NCBI GenBank assembly: GCA_035493835.1
Contig: DATJHO010000086.1
Location: 1 to 7,375 of the forward strand
Direction of reading: 5' to 3'
Length of the DNA stretch: 7,375 nt
Source of the DNA: DASZTU01 sp035493835
GTDB taxonomy: Bacteria > Pseudomonadota > Alphaproteobacteria > Rhizobiales > Devosiaceae
This document shows, in pieces, positions 1 through 5,469 of this stretch; position 1 is the first letter of the stretch; every line of letters starts with the position of its first letter. The notes under the pieces were generated by a model that saw only the letters and a program-made list of their open reading frames with translations, was not told where the DNA came from and did not search any database. The position numbers were made by a program, and so were the translations under genes.

Positions 1-85
1 CCTGCCGCAAACCCAGATGCAGACCGTCGCCAAGGGCGTCTTCCAGCAACTGAGCTGGCGCCCCGACCCGCCGGGACGCTCATAG
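1..85 (+). CDS. 3' end of an unidentified gene (partial)
   Basis: An open frame enters from the left edge (first full codon at 2) and ends at TAG 83-85, giving 27 residues that finish in ...QLSWRPDPPGRS. Almost every codon ends in G or C, as in the clear genes nearby, which supports real coding. The tail is polar and proline-rich with no recognisable motif, so I cannot name the family. The gene converges on the phosphatase-like gene, with 19 bp between the two stop codons. Confidence 0.5.
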   Translation, partial: LPQTQMQTVAKGVFQQLSWRPDPPGRS

Positions 86-102
86 CCGGCCAATGGCCCG
101 GC
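85..102. other. Small hairpin between convergent genes
   Basis: The arms GCCGGCC (85-91) and GGCC-C-GGC (95-102) pair with one bulged C around an AAT loop. The hairpin sits in the 19-bp gap between two convergent genes, so it could help end transcription from either side. There is no T-tract on either strand, so it is not a classical intrinsic terminator. Confidence 0.3.
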
Positions 103-104
103 CC

Positions 105-431
105 TCACCTCAAATGCGGCGTAACGCGCTGCTCCAGCAACCGGACTAATTCCGGCTGCATGTAGCGATAATTGTCGGGAATGTTGAGGCATACGATCTT
201 CTTGCCCCTGAGATAGGGCCCGAACTGCCGGCTCAGCCTCGTCTGATGCACCCTCTCCATGACAAAGACCAGATCGACGCCGTCGAGATGGTCTGGCCTC
301 AACGGATCGTCGGCATCAGGTGCAAGCCCGGCCGACGCGGTCTCGATGCCCGGACGCCCGGCAAAAACCTGTTCTGCCGTGGGTGATCGCAAACGATTAC
401 GGGAACAGATGAAAAGGAGCCGCTGCACCAC
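105..431 (-). CDS. Low-molecular-weight protein tyrosine phosphatase-like protein (COG4551 type)
   Basis: This 108-residue protein matches the short LMW-PTP-like family often annotated as predicted protein tyrosine phosphatase. The phosphate-binding loop is near the N-terminus, just after the first beta strand: C9-S-R-N-R-L-R15-S16, which satisfies C-x5-R-S. The usual LMW-PTP acid loop (DP-Y/F) is absent; instead there is IPDNYRYM, roughly residues 84-91, whose Asp may be the general acid. At 108 residues it is shorter than classical LMW-PTPs (about 150). The start is GTG at 431, followed by a second GTG. A GAAGGG purine run lies directly against the first GTG, so the exact start is uncertain. 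An ATG at 437-439 is out of frame. The gene lies 107 bp downstream of lldD on the same strand. Substrate unknown; phosphatase activity is inferred from the loop. Confidence 0.85.
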   Translation of the reverse strand: MVQRLLFICSRNRLRSPTAEQVFAGRPGIETASAGLAPDADDPLRPDHLDGVDLVFVMERVHQTRLSRQFGPYLRGKKIVCLNIPDNYRYMQPELVRLLEQRVTPHLR

Positions 432-538
432 CCCTTCATAGCACAGCGTTCCCGACCTTGCTCAGCCGAAGCACCGTCGGCAGCACACAGTAGTGCATCA
501 CCGCGGCGATGGGCTGCGCACCGGCAAGAAGCGGTCGG

Positions 539-1711
539 CTAATACCCCTGCCGCCGCAGCAGTTCGTTGGAATAGATATTGTGCGGCCCGATATTGCGGA
601 TGTCGCGTTCGCCCATCAGCGCCATGGTGGTGTCGGCTTCCCTGGCGACGATATCGAGCGCGCGCAGCACCCCGGCCTCACCGCCCGCGCCGAGCCCGAA
701 CGCCATGATGCGGCCGACCAGCGCGCCCTTGGCTCCGAGCGCCAGCGCCTTGAGCAGATCCTGCCCCGAGCGGATACCGCCATCCATCAGCACTTCGGTC
801 TTGTTGCCGACCGCATCCACGATCTCGGGCAGCACCCGGATCGAGGACGGCGCGCCGTCGAGCTGCCGCCCGCCATGGTTGGAGACCACGATCGCATCGG
901 CGCCGTTATCGATCGCCAGCTGCGCATCCTCGGCATCGAGAATGCCCTTGACGATCACCGGCCCGCCGAACCGCTTCTTGATCCAGGCGATGTCCTGCCA
1001 GTTGAGGGTGAGGTCGAACTGCGTGCGCGTCCAGTGGGTGAGCGAGCCGAGATTGGTGGCTTCGCTCACATGGCCGGCGATGTTGCGGAAGGTGCGGCGC
1101 TGGGTGCCCAGCATGCGCATCGCCCAGCCGGGCTTCATCGCCATTTCGGCGACGAATTTGGGCGTGAATTTTGGCGGGGCGGAGAGCCCGTTGCGCAGAT
1201 CCTTGTGGCGCTGGCCGAGAATCTGCAGGTCCATCGTCAGCACCAGCGCCGAGCAATTTGCGGCGCGCGCCCGATCGATCAGCCGCTCGATGAAGTCGCG
1301 GTCCTTCATTACATAGAGCTGGAACCAGAACGGCTTTGTGGTGTGCTCGGCGATGTCCTCGATCGAGCAGATGGCCATGGTCGAGAGCGTGAAGGGGATG
1401 CCGAACTTTTCCGCAGCCTTTGCCGCCTTGATCTCCCCGTCGGCATCGGTCATCCCGGTCGAGCCGACCGGGGCGATCGCCACCGGCAGGCTCACCGGCT
1501 GGCCGAGCATGGTCGAGGAAAGATTGCGGTTCTCGAGGTTCACCGCCACGCGCTGGCGAAAGGTGATCTTCTTGAAATCCTCTTCGTTCGCCTTGTAGGT
1601 GCCCTCGGTATAGGCGCCTGAATCGACGTAATCGAAGAATTGTTTCGGCACGCGCCGCCGCGCCATCCGCTTCAGGTCCTCGATCGTCAAAGCCCGGTCA
1701 AGCGCTGTCAT
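539..1711 (-). CDS. lldD: FMN-dependent L-lactate dehydrogenase (alpha-hydroxy-acid dehydrogenase family)
   Basis: This full-length 390-residue member of the FMN alpha-hydroxy-acid oxidase/dehydrogenase family is close in length to E. coli LldD (396). The expected active-site residues are visible: Y28 in FDYVDSGAY, Y133 in WFQLYV, D161 and R168 in MDLQILGQRHKDLRNG, K255 in VKGILD, and the signature SNHGGRQLDG with catalytic H279 and R282. DGGIR at 310-314 is the FMN-phosphate region. LldD oxidises L-lactate to pyruvate and passes electrons to the respiratory chain at the inner membrane. Other 2-hydroxy acids (glycolate, mandelate) are possible substrates, but the N-terminal DSGAYTEGTYKANE and GSTGM segments resemble LldD. 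The start is ATG 1711 with GGGGGGAG just upstream, spacing short. It begins 45 bp after the epmB-like stop, so co-transcription is plausible although the functions are unrelated. Confidence 0.9.
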   Translation of the reverse strand: MTALDRALTIEDLKRMARRRVPKQFFDYVDSGAYTEGTYKANEEDFKKITFRQRVAVNLENRNLSSTMLGQPVSLPVAIAPVGSTGMTDADGEIKAAKAAEKFGIPFTLSTMAICSIEDIAEHTTKPFWFQLYVMKDRDFIERLIDRARAANCSALVLTMDLQILGQRHKDLRNGLSAPPKFTPKFVAEMAMKPGWAMRMLGTQRRTFRNIAGHVSEATNLGSLTHWTRTQFDLTLNWQDIAWIKKRFGGPVIVKGILDAEDAQLAIDNGADAIVVSNHGGRQLDGAPSSIRVLPEIVDAVGNKTEVLMDGGIRSGQDLLKALALGAKGALVGRIMAFGLGAGGEAGVLRALDIVAREADTTMALMGERDIRNIGPHNIYSNELLRRQGY

Positions 1712-1756
1712 TTCTCCCCCCGATATGCGTTTTCAATAGGCGTACCGGCTGACATG

Positions 1757-2818
1757 TTAGCGGTCAATCAGGCCGTTCGGGGAATAATCGTGCTCGACGC
1801 CGCGGAAATCCTCGACGGCATAGCAGCCATCGGCGGTCTCGCGGATTGTGGATGCCTCGATTACCGCCTTGCCGTGGCCGCCGGGGATATCAAGGATGTA
1901 GGTCGGCTGGCACAGCCCCGAAATTTTTCCCCGCAGCCCCTTCACCAGGGCCTGCCCCTCGGCGATTGAAACACGGAAATGGCTGGTGCCGGGCGCCAGG
2001 TCCGGGTGGTGCAGGTAATAGGGCCGGATGCGGTTTTCGACGAAGCCGCGCATCAGCTCCGCCAAGACGTCCGGATCGTCGTTGATGCCGCGGAGAAGCA
2101 CCGTCTGGCTGATCAGCGCGATCCCCGCATCCACCAGTTGCGCGATGGCCGCCCGCGCCCCGGGCGAAAATTCGCGCGGATGATTTGCATGAACCGCAAG
2201 ATAAGTGGTCTTGCCGCTCGCCTTGAGCGCCTCGATCAGCTCGGCGCCGATCCGCTCCGGCTCGACCACCGGCACGCGCGTATGAAACCGCACCACTTTT
2301 ACATGCGGAATGGCCCTGAGCCGCGCCATGAGCTCGCCGAGCCGCCGCGGCGACAGCACCAGCGGATCGCCGCCGGTAAGGATCACCTCCCAGATTTCGG
2401 CATGTTCGGCGATATAGACGAATGCCTTGTCCAGCGCCTCCGCCGAGAGCGTCCCCAGCCCTTCCGGCCCCACCATTTCGCGCCGAAAACAGAACCGGCA
2501 ATAGACCGGGCACACATGCACGGCCTTGAGCAGCACGCGATCCGGATAGCGGTGCACGATCCCTTCGACGGGGCTGTGCGTCAAATCCCCGATCGGGTCG
2601 GGCCGCTCCTCGGGCAATTGCATGAGCTCGGCCGGATCCGGCACGAACTGCCTTGCGATCGGATCATTTGGATCGTTGCGATCGATCAGCGCTGCCATGG
2701 CCGGGGTGATCGCGACGACATAGCGCTCGGCGACGGCCGCGATTTCGGCGCGGCGGCCTGCGGGAATGAGGCCGGCCTCGACGAGATCGTCCGGGGTGCG
2801 GAGATTGCGCTCGGTCAT
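1757..2818 (-). CDS. epmB: EpmB/KamA-type lysine 2,3-aminomutase, EF-P beta-lysylation pathway
   Basis: A radical-SAM, PLP-dependent aminomutase of 353 residues. C103, C107 and C110 (CPVYCRFC) bind the 4Fe-4S cluster. LTGGDP at 147-152 is the SAM-binding GGD region. K317 in DIPGGHGK aligns with the PLP lysine. By my recollection of clostridial lysine 2,3-aminomutase, R112 matches its carboxylate-binding R134, and D273 and D310 match D293 and D330, which hold the epsilon-amino group. E. coli EpmB ends earlier and has REIGGEPSK at the PLP site, so this protein is more KamA-like, extending about 36 residues past K317. Proximity to epmA and efp argues for supplying beta-lysine to EpmA rather than for lysine catabolism. 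The ATG at 2818 has GGAGG 8 nt upstream. A palindromic repeat separates it from epmA. KamA is the main alternative name. Confidence 0.87.
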   Translation of the reverse strand: MTERNLRTPDDLVEAGLIPAGRRAEIAAVAERYVVAITPAMAALIDRNDPNDPIARQFVPDPAELMQLPEERPDPIGDLTHSPVEGIVHRYPDRVLLKAVHVCPVYCRFCFRREMVGPEGLGTLSAEALDKAFVYIAEHAEIWEVILTGGDPLVLSPRRLGELMARLRAIPHVKVVRFHTRVPVVEPERIGAELIEALKASGKTTYLAVHANHPREFSPGARAAIAQLVDAGIALISQTVLLRGINDDPDVLAELMRGFVENRIRPYYLHHPDLAPGTSHFRVSIAEGQALVKGLRGKISGLCQPTYILDIPGGHGKAVIEASTIRETADGCYAVEDFRGVEHDYSPNGLIDR

Positions 2819-2826
2819 CGGGATGG

Positions 2827-2831
2827 CCTCC
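2827..2831 (-). promoter_or_regulatory. Ribosome binding site of the epmB-like gene
   Basis: CCTCC on the plus strand reads GGAGG on the coding strand, 8 nt before ATG 2818. It fixes this start and shows the gene can be initiated independently of any upstream open frame. Confidence 0.75.
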
Positions 2832-2874
2832 AGCCCTTTGTCGACCCGAGCACCCTCATATCATTTCTGCACGG

Positions 2875-2970
2875 CGTCATCCCCGCGCAGGCGGGGATCT
2901 CCGTTTTGCTGACCATCAATCGGCGCAGGGGAAGGAGGAAACAGAGATTCCCGCCTTCGCGGGAATGACG
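2875..2970. repeat. Paired-hairpin palindromic intergenic repeat, copy 1
   Basis: Two 27-nt arms (2875-2901 and 2944-2970) are inverted copies of each other, separated by 42 nt. Each arm is itself a perfect 8-bp hairpin with a 4-nt loop. The left arm is ATCCCCGC-GCAG-GCGGGGAT and the right arm is ATTCCCGC-CTTC-GCGGGAAT. The 220-bp gap it occupies (2819-3038) lies between epmA and the epmB-like gene on the same strand. Its purine-rich, unstructured middle shows no similarity to the middle of the second copy. The arms resemble the CATTCCCGCG-type palindromes common between genes in many proteobacteria. In an mRNA crossing the gap it would form stable hairpins able to stall RNases or polymerase. 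No transposase is present, so any mobility would depend on other functions. Confidence 0.85.
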
Positions 2971-3038
2971 CGCGGTGAAACGCCTTGGTCGACGTCTGGG
3001 CCCCGCTCTCAGTGAGCGTGCAGTGACCATCGCCCGCA

Positions 3039-4160
3039 TCATTCAGCCACCGGCACCCAAAGCACTTGCTCGATCCGCGGCGCGCCGGTCGCCAGCATCA
3101 CCAGCCGGTCGAAGCCGAGCGCGATGCCGCTGGCCTCCGGCATCAGCGCGAGCGCCGCCAGAAAATCCTCGTCGATCGGATAGCGCTCGCCATAGAGGCG
3201 CAGCTTTTCGGCCATCTCCAGCTCGAACCGGCGGCGCTGCTCGGCAGCATTGGTCAATTCGCCAAAGCCATTCGCCAGCTCCACGCCGCAGGCATAAACC
3301 TCGAACCGCTCCGCCACCCGCGGGTCGCCCGCCTTCGGCCTTGCCAGCGCCGCCTCGGCCGCCGGATATTCGTCGAGAATGGTTGTACACCCCTGCCCCA
3401 GATTGGGCTCGACCTTTTCCACCAGTACGCGGCTGAAGAGATAGGACCAGGTGTACTCGGCCGGAACGCTCAGCCCTGCGCGGGAAAGCTCCTCGGCCAG
3501 TGCCTCGGCGTCGGTGGCACCATCCGCCGCCATGGTCTCGAACAGGTCGATCCCGGCATAGCGCAGGAACGCATCCCTCACGCTCAGCCGCTCCGGCTCG
3601 GCGAACGGGTCCGCCTCCCGATCCCGAAACCGCAGCTTGCCACCGCCCACCGCCTCCGCCGCCAACCGGACCATGGCGACGCAATCCGCCATCACCGCAG
3701 CGTAGGGCTCTTCGGCGCGATACCATACGAGCATCGTGAACTCGGGATGGTGCAGCGGTCCGCGTTCGCGATTGCGCCAGACATGCCCAAAACTGGCGAT
3801 GCGGCGCTCGCCGGCGGCGAGCAGCTTTTTCATCGAGAATTCGGGCGAGGTATGGAGATACATCGCGTGCGGCACGCCATCATTGCCGATGGCTTCCGTC
3901 GAAAAGGCGTGGAGATGCGCCTCGTTGCCGGGCGAACGCTGCAGCCCCGGCGGATCGACCAGGATAAAGTCGGCGTCCGCAAGATAGGCTTTGAGCCTCG
4001 CCTCGATCCGGTTGCGCGCCAGCAGAACCGGCCGCCGGTCGGCATGGACCGAAGGCGTCCACCATGGCGAAACCGGCGATGCTGAATTGGCGGGCGGCAA
4101 AGCTAGGTCTTTCGTGCTCGGGACTGGCGGTTTTCGCTGAATTGCGCTATCGGGCGGCAC
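3039..4160 (-). CDS. epmA: EF-P--(R)-beta-lysine ligase (GenX/PoxA, truncated class II LysRS paralogue)
   Basis: This is a class II lysyl-tRNA-synthetase catalytic core with no anticodon-binding domain, as in EpmA. It activates (R)-beta-lysine with ATP and transfers it to EF-P. Landmarks are TSPEFSMKKLLAAG (104-117), motif 2 WRNRERGPLHHPEFTML (128-144), Y147, GVELANGFGELTN with E294 and E301 (292-304), and motif 3 SGIALGFDRLVML with A347 (344-356). A347 matches E. coli A298, associated with beta-lysine preference, where LysRS has Gly. Two differences stand out: R131 replaces the motif-2 Glu (E. coli E102), and V145 replaces E116. GTG 4160 gives 373 residues against 325 in E. coli. Similarity begins only around SPWWTPSVHADRRP (31-44), so the start may be TTG at 4100. 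Neither start has a convincing ribosome binding site. The gene is divergent from efp. Confidence 0.9.
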   Translation of the reverse strand: MPPDSAIQRKPPVPSTKDLALPPANSASPVSPWWTPSVHADRRPVLLARNRIEARLKAYLADADFILVDPPGLQRSPGNEAHLHAFSTEAIGNDGVPHAMYLHTSPEFSMKKLLAAGERRIASFGHVWRNRERGPLHHPEFTMLVWYRAEEPYAAVMADCVAMVRLAAEAVGGGKLRFRDREADPFAEPERLSVRDAFLRYAGIDLFETMAADGATDAEALAEELSRAGLSVPAEYTWSYLFSRVLVEKVEPNLGQGCTTILDEYPAAEAALARPKAGDPRVAERFEVYACGVELANGFGELTNAAEQRRRFELEMAEKLRLYGERYPIDEDFLAALALMPEASGIALGFDRLVMLATGAPRIEQVLWVPVAE

Positions 4161-4240
4161 CGAAACACTAATCGTCGCGTACCGGTCCGGCCCGTCGCCG
4201 CTGCTCTAGGCCGCCGCCGACGCCTGAACAAGGAAGAAAT
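4161..4240. promoter_or_regulatory. Divergent epmA-efp intergenic region
   Basis: Eighty bases separate the assumed epmA GTG from the efp ATG; the gap would be 140 if epmA starts at TTG 4100. Promoters for both genes should lie here or in the first codons of epmA. I see no convincing -35/-10 pair on either strand. TTGCGC at 4142-4147 with ACTAAT at 4167-4172 is the nearest thing for efp, but its 19-nt spacing is poor. Inferred from layout only. Confidence 0.4.
4230..4236 (+). promoter_or_regulatory. Ribosome binding site of efp
   Basis: AAGGAAG lies 4 nt before ATG 4241. It is the only good purine run near the start and fixes the efp start. Confidence 0.75.
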
Positions 4241-4810
4241 ATGGTCAAGGTCATTGCCTCCTCGCTGCGCAAGGGCAACGTCGTCGAACAAGACGGCAAG
4301 CTCCACGTCATTCTCTTTGCCGAGAACATCCACCCGGGCAAGGGCAACTCCGTGACCAACGTCGATATGCGCCGCATTTCGGACGGCGTTAAGGTCGTCG
4401 GGCGCTGGCGGACGGTCGAGATGGTCGAAAAGGCCGATGTCGACGAGCGCGCCTACCAGTTCCTCTACCAGGACGGCGAGGGTTACCACTTCATGGAGCC
4501 CACCACTTATGAGCAGCTCGCCGTTTCCGGCGATGTCATCGGCGACCAGGCGGCCTATCTTGCCGACGGCATGCAGGTGTTCCTGCAGACCTTCGAAGGC
4601 CAGGCGATCGCCATCGAACTGCCGGCCCGCGTGACGCTCGAGATCGTCGAGACCGAGCCGGTGATCAAGAACCAGACCGCCTCCTCCTCGTTCAAGCCGG
4701 CAACGCTTTCCAACGGCGCCAAGACCATGGTGCCGCCCCATATCGGTGTCGGCACCCGCGTCGTCGTCATGACCGCCGACGGCTCCTACGTCGAACGCGC
4801 CAAGGACTGA
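4241..4810 (+). CDS. efp: Translation elongation factor P
   Basis: EF-P binds between the ribosomal P and E sites and promotes peptide-bond formation when ribosomes stall on consecutive prolines. The 189-residue length is standard (E. coli 188). The layout is the usual three beta-barrel domains: a KOW-like domain (about 1-62), a first OB domain (about 65-125) and a C-terminal OB domain (about 130-189). K34 in the HPGKGN loop (31-36) is at the position of the E. coli lysine that carries beta-lysine, matching the neighbouring epmA and epmB-like genes. The C-terminal signature region, FKPATLSNGAKTMVPPHIGV, is a near match to the EF-P pattern. The start is set by AAGGAAG 4 nt upstream. A predicted branched RNA fold begins at the stop codon. 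Confidence 0.97.
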   Translation: MVKVIASSLRKGNVVEQDGKLHVILFAENIHPGKGNSVTNVDMRRISDGVKVVGRWRTVEMVEKADVDERAYQFLYQDGEGYHFMEPTTYEQLAVSGDVIGDQAAYLADGMQVFLQTFEGQAIAIELPARVTLEIVETEPVIKNQTASSSFKPATLSNGAKTMVPPHIGVGTRVVVMTADGSYVERAKD

Positions 4811-4866
4811 ACTCCGGCGGCCTTGGGCCGTTAAATCGTTCCAGTGGAGCGATTTAAGGAGTTCAG
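4807..4866 (+). other. Predicted three-way-junction RNA fold at the efp stop codon
   Basis: A perfect 9-bp closing stem, CTGAACTCC (4807-4815) with GGAGTTCAG (4858-4866), takes in the efp TGA at 4808-4810. It encloses two adjacent hairpins. The first is CGGCC-TTG-GGCCG (4818-4830). The second is an 11-bp stem, TTAAATCGTTC with GAGCGATTTAA (4831-4857, one G-U pair, loop CAGTG). Only two bases inside the closing stem are unpaired at the junction. There is no T-tract, so it is not a standard intrinsic terminator. It may protect the efp 3' end, promote termination another way, or be an unrecognised intergenic repeat. The pairing is read from sequence; any function is inferred. Confidence 0.5.
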
Positions 4867-4912
4867 GCCCGGAGAGCTATGCTCGAAGGGCACGACCGCG
4901 CCCCCCACCCCC

Positions 4913-5010
4913 GCGTCATTCCGGCGAAGGCCGGAATCCAGCGCTCTCCACACCCGCCGAGCCATTGGCGAGTCACAAAAGGTGGATCCCGGCGTCCGCC
5001 GGGATGACGC
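4913..5010. repeat. Paired-hairpin palindromic intergenic repeat, copy 2
   Basis: Inverted 28-nt arms at 4913-4940 and 4983-5010 are again separated by exactly 42 nt. Both form perfect 8-bp hairpins with 4-nt loops: ATTCCGGC-GAAG-GCCGGAAT and ATCCCGGC-GTCC-GCCGGGAT. Compared with the copy at 2875-2970, stem pairs 3 and 6 change on both sides at once, so pairing is kept. The 42-nt middles are unrelated. It lies in the 341-bp gap between efp and usg and contains no coding potential that I trust. Confidence 0.85.
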
Positions 5011-5151
5011 GGTGCTTCAGGCTACTCACCTGCGCCGCCACTTTGTCAGCAATGCGCCGCGATTGCTGCTAAGCCCCTGCCCCATCAAAGCTAATCGCCA
5101 ACGGAACGAAATCGCTGCAATCTGATTGGGGCTCTGAAAGGAGACCGCCAG
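5011..5151 (+). promoter_or_regulatory. usg upstream region and ribosome binding site
   Basis: This is the rest of the efp-usg gap. AAAGGAG at 5137-5143 is a strong ribosome binding site 8 nt before the usg ATG. TTGTCA at 5043-5048 resembles a -35 box, but nothing good follows at 17-18 nt (TGCTAA at 5067-5072 is weak), so the promoter is tentative. I see no gene, attenuator peptide or riboswitch here. Confidence 0.45.
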
Positions 5152-5418
5152 ATGCAGACTATCTCCGCCGGCCGCACGCTTGAAGGCTATGGCCTGACCA
5201 CCGCCCAGATCATCTACCGCATGCCCGACAACCGCGACATGCTGCAGGAATTCGTCTGGCAGGAATACGACGTGTTCCCCACCTTTCCCGGCCTCCAGAA
5301 ATTCCTCTCCTTCTGGAAGGCCGAGATCGAAGGGCCGCTCTATTCGGTCACGGTGGCCCATGCCCGGCTGATCCGGCCGACCGAAATCGAGGCGCTGCGG
5401 TCGGCAACGCGGCACTGA
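5152..5418 (+). CDS. usg: Usg family protein
   Basis: This 88-residue protein matches the Usg family (Pfam Usg), small alphaproteobacterial proteins of unknown function named from a gene in the Caulobacter trp region. Family traits are visible: an N-terminal GYGLTTAQIIYRMPD (about 12-26), the aromatic FVWQEYDVFPTFPGLQKFLSFW (about 34-55), and a C-terminal segment IEGPLYSVTVAHARLIRPTEI (about 59-79). No signal peptide, membrane segment, catalytic motif or metal-binding cysteine is seen; the protein is probably soluble. It starts at ATG 5152, 8 nt after AAAGGAG. No trp gene lies in the window, so the classical trp linkage is not shown. It converges on the HxlR regulator with 35 bp between stop codons. 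Confidence 0.9.
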   Translation: MQTISAGRTLEGYGLTTAQIIYRMPDNRDMLQEFVWQEYDVFPTFPGLQKFLSFWKAEIEGPLYSVTVAHARLIRPTEIEALRSATRH

Positions 5419-5428
5419 AGCGGGACCA

Positions 5429-5469
5429 GCGGACGGCACTTTTCCGCAGTGACTTACCGGCGGGTAAGT
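5429..5469. terminator. Possible bidirectional terminator region between usg and hxlR-type gene
   Basis: Two inverted repeats lie in the convergent gap. GCGGA (5429-5433) pairs with TCCGC (5443-5447) across 9 nt. ACTTACC (5452-5458) pairs perfectly with GGTAAGT (5463-5469) across GGCG and covers the regulator's stop codon (TAA, 5454-5456 reversed). Neither is followed by a convincing T-tract; the TTTT at 5440-5443 is in the first loop. The call rests on position and stems only. Confidence 0.3.

Noticed and set aside
437..439. An ATG just upstream of the phosphatase-like gene as an alternative start
   Set aside because: It is out of frame with the C-x5-R-S loop. Using it would need a frameshift, and the in-frame GTG at 431 gives the expected family N-terminus.
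509..1621. A 370-codon open frame on the plus strand opposite lldD
   Set aside because: It is the mirror of a GC-rich gene with a full set of FMN-enzyme motifs. The translation is low-complexity and rich in Arg, Ala, Gly and His, with no recognisable domain and no ribosome binding site.
1757..2818. Reading the aminomutase as part of lysine fermentation or of acetyl-beta-lysine osmolyte synthesis (kamA/ablA)
   Set aside because: No kamD/E, kce, kal or ablB acetyltransferase neighbour is present, whereas epmA and efp are adjacent.
1979..2968. A 329-codon plus-strand frame opposite the epmB-like gene, running into the repeat
   Set aside because: It is antisense to a gene with complete radical-SAM and PLP motifs and ends inside a palindromic repeat, which indicates a chance frame.
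3066..4085. A 339-codon plus-strand frame opposite epmA
   Set aside because: Antisense shadow; epmA has clear class II synthetase motifs and this frame has none.
4103..4741. A 212-codon minus-strand frame opposite efp, repetitive in LDDLERH-type residues
   Set aside because: efp is unmistakable on the plus strand with its own ribosome binding site; this frame is its complement.
4807..4866. A tRNA or tRNA-like gene, suggested by the branched fold
   Set aside because: There are only two inner arms, no anticodon or T-loop sequence, and the closing stem and spacing do not fit a tRNA.
2875..5010. A CRISPR-like pattern from the four similar palindromic arms
   Set aside because: The arms occur as two inverted pairs nearly 2 kb apart with genes between them, not as direct repeats with regular spacers, and no cas gene is present.
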